Shown here piece after piece: positions 1 through 6,008 of a stretch of DNA of 64,000 bases (position 1 is its first letter; each line of letters opens with the position of its first letter). The stretch comes from Citrobacter sedlakii NBRC 105722 (GTDB lineage: Bacteria; Pseudomonadota; Gammaproteobacteria; Enterobacterales; Enterobacteriaceae): the NCBI RefSeq assembly GCF_000759835.1, contig NZ_BBNB01000001.1, positions 1 to 64,000 of the forward strand, read 5' to 3'. A program made the position numbers and the translations under genes. The notes under the pieces were generated by a model. It was given only the letters and a program-made list of their open reading frames with translations. It was not told the DNA's origin and ran no database searches.

Positions 1-1
1 G

Positions 2-394
2 GTGGGGCTGGCGGGGGGAATAAACCTTTATCAATATGCGCCTAATCCATTAAGTTATATTGATCCGCTGGGTTTAAGTGGGGATAAGGTTAATGTATAT
101 AAAGATGCTCCTTATCATGGTGCAACTGATAATTCAGTAAAAAGCCGAGCACCAATAAATGGTCAGGCTGCATTAGATAATTCCATTCAAGTAAAACCAA
201 CATCACCAAGGCGCGTTGGTGTCGATATTTCCAACAATGAAATTGTTGTATTAGATAAAACTCGTTCTTTATCAGATCATGTAGATGAATATCATGGGCA
301 TGTACGTGATTGGGATGCCTTAGATAACAAGCAACAATCTGCTTTGATCAAGTCTGGTAAAACTACAAGAAAAGGAAAGGTTTGTGGTGGCTAA
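2..394 (+). CDS. Rhs-family protein, C-terminal tip with putative toxin domain (5' partial)
   Basis: The window opens inside the end of an Rhs core: GLAGGINLYQYAPNPL followed by DPLGL is the hallmark boundary between the Rhs cage and its variable C-terminal toxin. About 105 residues of variable tip follow, with a GQAALDNS motif, TSPRRVGVD and a GHVRDWDAL motif. These resemble the small RNase-like domain often labelled polymorphic toxin type 17, but that name is from memory and unverified. The rest of the Rhs protein, if present, lies left of the window. The gene overlaps the next small gene by about 11 bp, the usual toxin-immunity layout. The tip is AT-rich (many AAA/GAT/AAT codons) compared with the GC-rich core, a sign of horizontal tip exchange. 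Confidence 0.8.
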   Translation: MGLAGGINLYQYAPNPLSYIDPLGLSGDKVNVYKDAPYHGATDNSVKSRAPINGQAALDNSIQVKPTSPRRVGVDISNNEIVVLDKTRSLSDHVDEYHGHVRDWDALDNKQQSALIKSGKTTRKGKVCGG

Positions 395-704
395 AGATAA
401 GTTACATTTAGTGGAGTTGCTTAATTCTGGTGAACCAGAGAAAGTCGCAGATACACTGCTTTACATAGCTCATAATATAAATGATGTTGAATGGGCTGAA
501 GAGCAGTTCATGAGAATGGCAAATAATCCTGATGAAGATATTAGCGGATTATCTTTAACTTGTTTAGGTCATATAGCAAGGATAAATGGACGGATAAATA
601 AAGATGTGGTTATTCCATTTCTAAAAGAAAAAATGAAAGATTCAAGTGAGGTAATATCATCAAGAGCCGAGGATGCACTTGACGATATTAATATGTTTAC
701 TTAG
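384..704 (+). CDS. Putative immunity protein for the upstream Rhs toxin (HEAT-like helical protein)
   Basis: A 106-residue acidic, probably all-helical protein with a pattern like HEAT/Armadillo repeats (VADTLLYIAHNIND, GLSLTCLGHIARI, SRAEDALDDI). It starts with two consecutive GTG codons (384 or 387) inside the end of the toxin tip, after a purine-rich AAGGAAAGG. The first GTG sits 3 bases after it and the second 6, so 387 may be the true start. HEAT-like small proteins are common immunity partners in Rhs and CDI systems. The overlap and shared low GC content suggest co-transfer with the toxin. No catalytic motif is visible. The immunity role is inferred from position and size. Confidence 0.7.
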   Translation: MVAKDKLHLVELLNSGEPEKVADTLLYIAHNINDVEWAEEQFMRMANNPDEDISGLSLTCLGHIARINGRINKDVVIPFLKEKMKDSSEVISSRAEDALDDINMFT

Positions 705-711
705 TTTTATT

Positions 712-743
712 AGCCGGGAAAGTATATATTTTCCCGGCTTTTT
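712..743. terminator. Bidirectional intrinsic terminator between immunity gene and symE-like gene
   Basis: Perfect 10-bp arms (AGCCGGGAAA at 712-721, TTTCCCGGCT at 730-739) around an 8-base AT loop, with a T-run on the + side. It can end the Rhs/immunity transcript and probably the oppositely oriented symE-like transcript. A closely similar hairpin lies at the same place in the second cassette (5221-5256). Confidence 0.75.
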
Positions 744-748
744 GCTAT

Positions 749-1078
749 TTAACTCTCGTTCAGTACACTAAACACACCGTCTTTAATTCCCTTAACCACC
801 TGTTTAGCCTGATAAAGCTGCTCGCGCAGCGCCTGCACCTCGTTACCGTCCGCCATCAGCACAATACACCCCTGCGAAATCTTCACGGTCACGCCGCGCC
901 CGGTCTCAAATCCCGCTTCTGCCAGCCAGTCGCCCTTAAGGTGCAGGCTGGGACTACGCGAATATCCGGTAGGGACTTTGGTTTTACGGTTGGTGTGGGA
1001 AATACCAACATAGCCGACTTTAAGACGGCGCTGGGTTTTGGAAATGGTGACTTCTGGCGTAATATCGTGTTCAGCCAT
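749..1078 (-). CDS. symE: SymE-family toxin-like protein
   Basis: A 109-residue protein of the SymE family (SymE_toxin domain, AbrB/SpoVT fold). Visible are the N-terminal RRLKVGYV strand, the SPSLHLKGDWLAEAGFETG segment and a VKISQGCIVLM strand, all typical of the family. In E. coli, SymE is an SOS-induced type I toxin controlled by the antisense RNA SymR; many homologues instead sit next to rhs genes as accessory cassette genes. Here it points toward the Rhs immunity gene and shares a terminator with it. I saw no convincing SymR promoter in the short upstream stretch, which runs into the mobile-element remnant at about 1095. A decayed second copy is at 5262-5551. Confidence 0.8.
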   Translation of the reverse strand: MAEHDITPEVTISKTQRRLKVGYVGISHTNRKTKVPTGYSRSPSLHLKGDWLAEAGFETGRGVTVKISQGCIVLMADGNEVQALREQLYQAKQVVKGIKDGVFSVLNES

Positions 1079-1097
1079 GATTAACTACCTCGAATAG

Positions 1098-1979
1098 CAG
1101 ACGGAAGCGATCCACGCGGCGCAACGTTACGCGCAGACGCTGGAAGGGCTGCTTGCCAGTAATGAAAAGAGCTACATCACTCAGCTTCACCAGAATGCGC
1201 AGCGGCTGCTGCGTCCGCTGAACGTGGTGAACCCGTTCGCCAGTCAGTTAACGTTCATGTCGGACAAGACGCGCACCCGGCGCGACCATATGAAGTACCT
1301 GACGCTGATCCAGTCGATCGCGCTGTTGCACCAGTACCAGCGGGAGGTAAAGCGGGTTGAGCATCGCGGGCAGGTGGTGGAATACATCGAGGTGACGCGG
1401 GATGATATCGCACTGGCGAACCGTCTGGCGCATGAGATCCTGGGCCGCACGCTGGATGAGATGCCGCCGCAGACGCGCAAGCTGTTGCTGTTGATACAAA
1501 CGATGGTGAACGAAACGGCGGCGGCGCATAACTGCAAACCCGGTGAGGTGCGCTTCACGCGGCGGGAGATCCGCGACTTTACCAACTGGAGCGACAGCCA
1601 GCTCAAGCTGCACTGCCAGCGGTTAAGCGAGATGGAATACCTGCTGATCCACGGCGGCAGTCGCGGCCACCTGTTGCAGTACGAACTGTTATGGGACGGC
1701 AGCGGCGACGGAGCGCACCTGTGCGGCCTGATCGAACCGGGCGAAAAGGTGATGTATGACTCACGCAAGTCTGGTTCAGCGGCGGGCAAGTCGGGGTTAA
1801 GTCTGCCCCATGTCGGGGCTAAGTCTGACCCGGAAAAACAGGCTGCAAGCTGCGCCGTTACTGGCGTTACCACCCCGCAAGTCGGGGTAGATGAAAAAGC
1901 ACTGTTCCGGCAGAAAAAGAAAACGGTTCATCGTAGTCATAATGAGCGTCATGGCAACGCGATCCGGGACAGCCCGTAA
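1098..1979 (+). pseudogene. C-terminal remnant of a primase-like (CHC2/toprim-associated) mobile-element protein
   Basis: The reading frame is open from just after an in-frame TAG (1095-1097) with no convincing start codon near the junction. The first GTGs, at 1224/1227, fall inside what looks like continuous protein (TLEGLLASNEKSYITQLH upstream, then NVVNPFASQLTFMSDKTRTRRDHMKYL). The sequence has the look of the helical and winged-helix end of large mobile-element primases that begin with a CHC2 zinc finger and are often followed by a tyrosine recombinase, as here; this family assignment is from memory. The N-terminal catalytic part is absent, replaced by the symE gene. The last ~75 residues are encoded by repeat copy 1 and are probably not conserved. 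GC-rich codons contrast with the AT-rich Rhs tips. Confidence 0.6.
1754..1908 (+). repeat. Direct repeat, copy 1 (231-bp offset)
   Basis: About 155 bp that recur without length change at 1985-2139. A 56-bp core (1786-1841) is identical between copies. Inside it lie two 22-bp near-repeats (1788-1809 and 1810-1831, pattern A-T/A-GTCGGGG-T/C-TAAGTCTG) plus a CCCCGcaagtCGGGG palindrome (1873-1887). This iteron-like makeup suits a protein-binding or recombination site of the adjoining element. Confidence 0.85.
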
Positions 1980-1984
1980 AGCGG

Positions 1985-2139
1985 GTATGACTTACGCAAG
2001 TCTGGCCTGTAAAGGCGCAAGTCGGGGTTAAGTCTGCCCCATGTCGGGGCTAAGTCTGACCCGGAAAAACAGTCTGAAAGCCGCGCCATTACTGACCTTA
2101 TCGCCCCGCAAGTCGGGGCGGCGCTAAAACCACTGTTCC
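1985..2139 (+). repeat. Direct repeat, copy 2 (231-bp offset)
   Basis: Second copy of the repeat at 1754-1908, between the primase-like remnant and the recombinase gene. The identical core is 2017-2072, with 22-bp units at 2019-2040 and 2041-2062 and the CCCCGcaagtCGGGG palindrome at 2104-2118. Divergence outside the core suggests an old duplication under partial constraint. Confidence 0.85.
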
Positions 2140-2215
2140 ACCGCTTTATCCTTTCTTCGTCGTACCGTACTGCAATCCCAATACTCAATCCCTGAACCTT
2201 AACAGGCCAATCATC

Positions 2216-3217
2216 ATGACCAGACCCATACCACCGGGGCCGGAAGCCCTTTATCTTAGCCGCCAGAACGGGAACGCCACGCAGCGGCAGCATGTGATCG
2301 CGTGGCTGGAAAGCCTGTTATCCGCAGGCTACAGCGAACGCAGCATCGAAGGCTACCGCGAACGGGTACTGCCGTTCGTGACGTGGTGCGAGGAGCGCGG
2401 GCTGATGTACGCGCCGCAGGTGAGTCTGCCAGTGCTGGAAGGCTGGCAGCGCCACCTGCGCGTTTATCGCAAGGCTGACGGCAACACGCTGGCGGTGGGC
2501 GGCCAGCTAAACCGCCTGAGCGCGGTGCGCAACTTCTACCGCTGGCTGCTGAAACGCCACGTTATCCTGTACAACCCGGCAGAGCAGATCGAGCTGCCGA
2601 AGGAAGAAAAGCGGCTTCCGGCGTAGGTGTTCAGCGAGCAGGAAACCCGGACGGTGTTGCAGAGTCTGGACACGGAGAAACCGCTGGGTCTGCGCAACCG
2701 GGCGATACTGGAAATACTCTGGAGTACCGGGATCAGGCGTATGGAAGTGGCGAACCTGATGCTGGGTGACGTGGACTTCACGCGGGGCGTGGTGAACGTG
2801 CGGCAGGGCAAGGGGAAGAAAGATCGGGTGGTGCCGGTGGGTCATGTGGCGCTGGAATGGGTGATGCGCTACCTGCGCAACGTTCGGCCCCGGCTGGCGC
2901 AGCGGTTCGACAGCGGTCATCTGTTCATCACCTGGCACGGTAAGGGGCTGAATCGCGGGACGCTGACGCAGCTTGCCGGAGAAGCCATCCGGGATAAGGC
3001 GCGGATAGACAAGCCGGGCGCGTGCCACATCTTCCGGCACTCGATGGCAACGCAGATGCTGGACAACGGGGCGGACACGCGGCATATCCAGGCGATCTTA
3101 GGGCATGAAAAGCTGGAGACGACGCAGATCTACACGAAGGTGGCGATAGCGCCGTTGCAGCGGGTGCATGAGAAGACGCATCCGGCAGAGAAACGGCGGC
3201 GAAAGAGTGTTAAATAA
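2216..3217 (+). pseudogene. Tyrosine recombinase (XerC/D-type) interrupted by an in-frame amber codon
   Basis: One continuous frame of 334 codons is broken only by a TAG at 2624-2626. The first half (136 residues from ATG 2216) is a SAM-like core-binding domain (YSERSIEGYRERV, NRLSAVRNFYRWL). The second half (from 2627) is the catalytic domain with Arg in STGIRRME, Lys in KGKKDR, His-x-x-Arg in HIFRHSMAT, GHEKLETTQ and the nucleophile Tyr in IYTKV. All catalytic residues are intact, so the stop is probably the only lesion. The break falls at the interdomain linker (KRLPA-stop-VFSEQE). It may be a dead gene, or be read through in a strain with an amber suppressor. It follows the primase-like remnant, suggesting both belong to one element. 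Confidence 0.85.
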
Positions 3218-3328
3218 ACGTTAACAGCACCCATAACGACACCGGCAGGAACACGCCTTATCGGTAACCCGCAGTCAGATAACAGGAAATAGCCCGGATC
3301 CTGTAGGTCTGATAAGGCCTGCAAAATC

Positions 3329-3345
3329 CTCACGTACTACGTGAG
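3329..3345. repeat. Perfect inverted repeat, 8-bp arms
   Basis: CTCACGTA-C-TACGTGAG, about 110 bp after the recombinase stop codon. A short, near-perfect palindrome such as this could be a core recombination site, but no strand-exchange evidence exists. Confidence 0.7.
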
Positions 3346-3515
3346 CACCGGCGTTGCGGGAGAGTTAAGGAGGTTGAACGGAGGCCGGATCATTGCCGGA
3401 CAGGCCGCAAAGTTAGCCGGCACTCTGCGAGGCCGCAGGGGACGGTGCAGGCAGACAGCCGCCGTCCATGACGGCTGCCTGCCCCCCACCACCGGCGTGC
3501 GCGGGGGTAAATGCC

Positions 3516-3569
3516 GTCCGGCCAGCGCGGGGCCGCCGCGCCCTCTGTGGGCCGGGTTGCTGGCCGGAC
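3516..3569. repeat. Inverted repeat with 11-bp perfect arms
   Basis: GTCCGGCCAGC (3516-3526) pairs with GCTGGCCGGAC (3559-3569). The loop is itself GC-rich and self-complementary (CGCGGGGCCGCCGCGCCC), so a branched structure is possible in RNA or single-stranded DNA. Confidence 0.75.
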
Positions 3570-3590
3570 GTCATTCAACATAACGCGGCA

Positions 3591-3627
3591 TTACGCGAAA
3601 CGGGCCTGAACGGCCCGCAACGCGTAA
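3591..3627. repeat. Nested inverted repeat (two-step stem)
   Basis: TTACGCG (3591-3597) pairs with CGCGTAA (3621-3627), enclosing CGGGCC (3601-3606) paired with GGCCCG (3612-3617), separated by symmetric 3-nt internal segments. The symmetry points to a real stem-loop, not chance GC-richness. Confidence 0.75.
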
Positions 3628-4111
3628 CACGCATGATGTCGGCGCCGGGAGGCTCCGGTGCGCAGTTCCGGCCACGTTCGCGGGTGAAAGCCCGTTAAAA
3701 GAGGCTGTCGGCCTGCGGCCTCCGCTTAAAAGCGTTCATGCCCGCCCGGCTGCGTCTGGCTGCGGCGGCTCGCACTGCGTTGCTCGTTCTCGCCTCGCCA
3801 GCTTCCACCCCCCGCCCGGTCCGGCGTTGTCATTAAGAGCGGCGTCGTTCTGCGGCCACGGAGGGATGGCAGCGGTGTGGTCATGCAGGTGCATTGCCCT
3901 CTGCTGGCCACAGTGCCACAGCGACTAAAGGCGTCGGGCGCGGTGCCGTCTGTAATGGCGGTGGTTCCGGGCGGCGCGGGTGGAAGAGCGGCTAAGCAGG
4001 AAGGCGCGGTTGTCCCCGGAAGATCCGTCGCGCGCAGTGGGGCTCTCACTGTAAGAAGGTCGGCCTGCGCCTCCGGTCGTTATGCGGGGGCTACCCCCTC
4101 GCGCCCCTGTC

Positions 4112-4157
4112 AACCCGCGCCCGACCATGCAAACAAGTTGCATGGTCGTCACGGGTT
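4112..4157. repeat. Inverted repeat upstream of the signal-peptide/EndoU gene
   Basis: GACCATGCAA (4123-4132) pairs perfectly with TTGCATGGTC (4138-4147) across a 5-nt loop. The outer AACCCG (4112-4117) pairs with CGGGTT (4152-4157). No T-run follows on either strand, so it is not a standard terminator. It may be an element end or protein-binding site. Confidence 0.7.
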
Positions 4158-4313
4158 AGCGTGCTCCATGGCTGAAGCACCGGCGTCGCCTGCGGGGATC
4201 TGGCGTGGTCAGCCGCTGCGCGTCTGCCCCCGCGACCGGTAATAAAACGCGTAATGCCAGAGGGTTGCGGTGCTGGTATGATGCGGGGCGGAGAAACGCA
4301 GGGAGTAAGGAAG

Positions 4314-4952
4314 ATGTGTAATATAAACAGGTGGCTGGCCGTGCTGCTGATGCTCCTGACGCTGATCTGGTCGTCAGTGGCGGTAGCGTTCCCGGCAGAA
4401 AATGTGCTTCGGGGGTTCAATGTTGCGACATTGTTAAAAGTGGCAAATACTGAACTGGTGAAGGCAGATGTGGCGCGGGTTGCAGAGGCGCTAAAGTTAC
4501 GACCGCCTCCGAATCGTTCCGATGACCCGGTGGGGCTGGCGGGGGGCATAAACCTCTACAGTTATGCGCCGAATCCGCTAAGCTGGATCGACCCACTTGG
4601 GTTATTTGGCTGTGGTCCAAAAGCGCAAAAGCATATTCTTCATGGTGATGGCCCCGGTAGTGGTGGTCATATGTGGCCAGGCCAGCCAGGTAAAACAACT
4701 TTCCCTCAGTCTTGGGATTCGAAAAAAATTATTTCTGAGATTGATGATATTGTAAATTCACCATCAACTAAGTGGTATGCCCAACAAGGAACGGGAGGTG
4801 CATTAACTAAATCAGGAAAAGCTGCTACTTGGGTGGCATGGGAAGTCAGAGATGGGGTGCAAATTAGGGTTGTTTATCAGCCAGCAAAAGGAAGGATAGT
4901 AACTGCATTCCCTAATAGTGGCCCTATTCCACGTTTACCAGGAGCAAAATGA
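4314..4952 (+). CDS. Signal peptide-Rhs tip fusion with C-terminal EndoU nuclease toxin domain
   Basis: A 212-residue chimera. ATG 4314 follows GGAGTAAGGAAG and begins a Sec-type signal sequence (MCNINRW, then a Leu-rich core LAVLLMLLTL, small residues SSVAVA). About 40 unrecognised residues follow, then the Rhs core end (DPVGLAGGINLYSYAPNPL, DPLGLF), then a toxin domain. That domain has the features of bacterial EndoU RNases: KHILHGDG and GGHMW histidines, TTFPQSWDSKKI, a GVQIRVVYQP strand and a TAFP motif near the end. EndoU domains cleave RNA and occur as CdiA, MafB and Rhs toxins. The gene overlaps its immunity gene at ATGA. Normally the tip is part of a >1,000-residue Rhs protein; here it has its own leader, so it is either a displaced orphan fragment or a stand-alone exported toxin. 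Confidence 0.75.
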   Translation: MCNINRWLAVLLMLLTLIWSSVAVAFPAENVLRGFNVATLLKVANTELVKADVARVAEALKLRPPPNRSDDPVGLAGGINLYSYAPNPLSWIDPLGLFGCGPKAQKHILHGDGPGSGGHMWPGQPGKTTFPQSWDSKKIISEIDDIVNSPSTKWYAQQGTGGALTKSGKAATWVAWEVRDGVQIRVVYQPAKGRIVTAFPNSGPIPRLPGAK

Positions 4953-5215
4953 TGGCTACAGCTACTGGTATTAAGTTGAAAAAATTCGGTGAAGAATTTA
5001 ACAATAGACTTTCCGAAGATGAATTGAATTATGCGTTGAGCTACATAGACTTTGGGGAAGAACCGTTGGCATTTGAAACGTTATGCGATTATATCTGTGA
5101 GGATGATATTGTCATAACGAAGAATGAATATGAACAAATTTGTATATTTAATTCATTATTTAATTACCCTTTGGAAAATAATATTTTTATTTATCTAAAG
5201 GGTTTAATTAAATAG
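4949..5215 (+). CDS. MafI-family immunity protein for the EndoU toxin
   Basis: 88 residues, starting ATGATG at 4949 and overlapping the toxin stop codon. The pattern KKFGEEFNNRLSEDELNYALSYIDFGE followed by LAFETLCDYI matches the MafI immunity family, which in Neisseria protects against EndoU-carrying MafB toxins; recognition is from memory of the family. It is acidic, as expected for a protein that masks an RNase. AT-rich codons match the toxin tip and differ from the upstream leader, so toxin and immunity probably moved together. Transcription probably ends at the hairpin at 5221-5256. Confidence 0.8.
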   Translation: MMATATGIKLKKFGEEFNNRLSEDELNYALSYIDFGEEPLAFETLCDYICEDDIVITKNEYEQICIFNSLFNYPLENNIFIYLKGLIK

Positions 5216-5220
5216 TCATA

Positions 5221-5256
5221 AAGCCGGAAAAGAAATTAAATCTTCCCGGCTTTTTT
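5221..5256. terminator. Intrinsic terminator after the MafI-type gene
   Basis: AAGCCGG (5221-5227) pairs with CCGGCTT (5246-5252), followed by a run of T on the + strand. It is homologous in place and sequence to the terminator at 712-743 in the first cassette. Confidence 0.65.
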
Positions 5257-5261
5257 ATTGT

Positions 5262-5551
5262 TTAACTTTCGTTCAGTACACTAAACATTCCGTCTTTAAT
5301 CCCCTTAACCACCTGTCTCGCCTGATAAAGCTGCTCGCGCAGTTCCTGCGCCTCGTTATTATCAGCGATAATGGTCAGGCACCCCTCCGTAATCCTCACC
5401 GTCACGCCGCGCCCGGTCTCAAATCCCGCTTCTTTAAGCCAGTCGCTCTTAAGGTGCAGGCTGGGGTCGCGTGAATATCCGGTGGGGACTTTGGTTTACG
5501 GTTTGTGTGGGAAATGCCGACATAGCCGCCTTTAAGACGGCACTGGGTTTT
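5262..5551 (-). pseudogene. Degenerate second symE-like gene
   Basis: About 290 bp closely similar to the intact symE-like gene at 749-1078. The 3' end is preserved (frame ending FSVLNES, TAA at 5262-5264). One T is missing in the run at about 5493-5497 (three T where copy 1 has four), shifting the frame, and similarity stops near 5551, before the start codon region. The gene is therefore both frameshifted and 5'-truncated. The cassette order tip, immunity, terminator, symE is the same as in cassette 1, showing the two cassettes share descent. Confidence 0.85.
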
Positions 5552-5716
5552 AAAAGGATGACTGAAACCGGATTGCTAAGGGAACAGGTACATATAACGA
5601 TTTCATTTTCGCCTTTAACCCACACTCAAGATATAAATCGCTTGCAGGCAATAGCACATCTGAAATCGGGTACTCTCGAGGCGCCATCGTTGCTGGACGT
5701 AAGGTGATGTCATGGT

Positions 5717-5822
5717 AAAAAAAAGCCCATCGTGGGAGATGGGCAAAGACTACACACAGCAATTCGTTGTTTCACTCAGGGGATTTCCATGCTTATAAAT
5801 CAATGTGTTGATCTATAACCGT
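5717..5822 (-). ncRNA. rprA: RprA small RNA
   Basis: The minus strand begins ACGGTTATAGATCAAC, forms the 5' hairpin ending TTTATAAGCATGG, contains the rpoS-pairing segment (AAATCCCCTGAGTGAAACAAC) and ends in a GCCCATCTCCCACGATGGGC-type terminator with eight U. Length (106 nt) and location next to ydiK match E. coli RprA. RprA is an Hfq-dependent sRNA that opens the rpoS leader for translation and lowers csgD expression. It is driven by the Rcs phosphorelay; an RcsB-like site sits upstream (5859-5872) with a TACTAT -10 element just before the start. Confidence 0.95.
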
Positions 5823-5858
5823 GAGCTAATAGTAGGGCATGCGACGTTTTAGCGTCGA

Positions 5859-5872
5859 TCAGATTCGTCTCA
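5859..5872 (-). promoter_or_regulatory. RcsB-binding site of the rprA promoter
   Basis: On the minus strand TGAGACGAATCTGA, resembling the RcsB/RcsAB box, about 37-50 bases upstream of the RprA start. Rcs control of rprA is established in E. coli; here it rests on motif and position. Confidence 0.65.
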
Positions 5873-5980
5873 ATAGTTTAAAAACTGTAAAGAATTTGCG
5901 ACAGAAACCCGGAGAGTGGAAGCCGTAATAGGGGGGATGTGAAAAATTCAGCAGCCTATTAATAAGCAATGCTAAACATT

Positions 5981-6000
5981 CGGGCGACATCTGTCGCCCG
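5981..6000 (-). terminator. Hairpin after ydiK
   Basis: CGGGCGACA-TC-TGTCGCCCG, a perfect 9-bp stem immediately downstream of the ydiK stop on the minus strand. The following U-content is modest (AATGTTT), so termination strength is uncertain. Confidence 0.55.
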
Positions 6001-6008
6001 AAAGAGAG

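Larger units (their letters stand above)
3218..4313. other. GC-rich, palindrome-rich non-coding region of the mobile element
   Basis: Roughly 1.1 kb with no supportable protein: the open frames on both strands are short, rich in Arg/Pro/Gly/Ala and lack ribosome-binding sites. Several long perfect inverted repeats occur (listed separately). The stretch runs from the recombinase stop to the ribosome-binding site of the signal-peptide/EndoU gene. It may contain element ends, recombinase sites or a structured RNA. No insertion sequence was recognised. Confidence 0.6.

Noticed and set aside
1244..1873. Minus-strand frames opposite the primase-like remnant
   Set aside because: Ser/Arg/Pro-rich shadow composition with no RBS; the + strand frame has clear protein character.
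1754..2139. Possible CRISPR array
   Set aside because: Only two long copies with an internal 22-bp duplication; no regular repeat-spacer structure and no cas genes.
3341..4242. Short + and - strand frames in the GC-rich block
   Set aside because: Arg/Ala/Gly/Pro-rich frames without RBS, overlapping on both strands and interrupted by palindromes; best treated as non-coding.
5471..5707. 78-codon + frame overlapping the symE remnant
   Set aside because: Its 5' half is antisense to decayed symE and it has no RBS; the end runs up to rprA. No protein character recognised.
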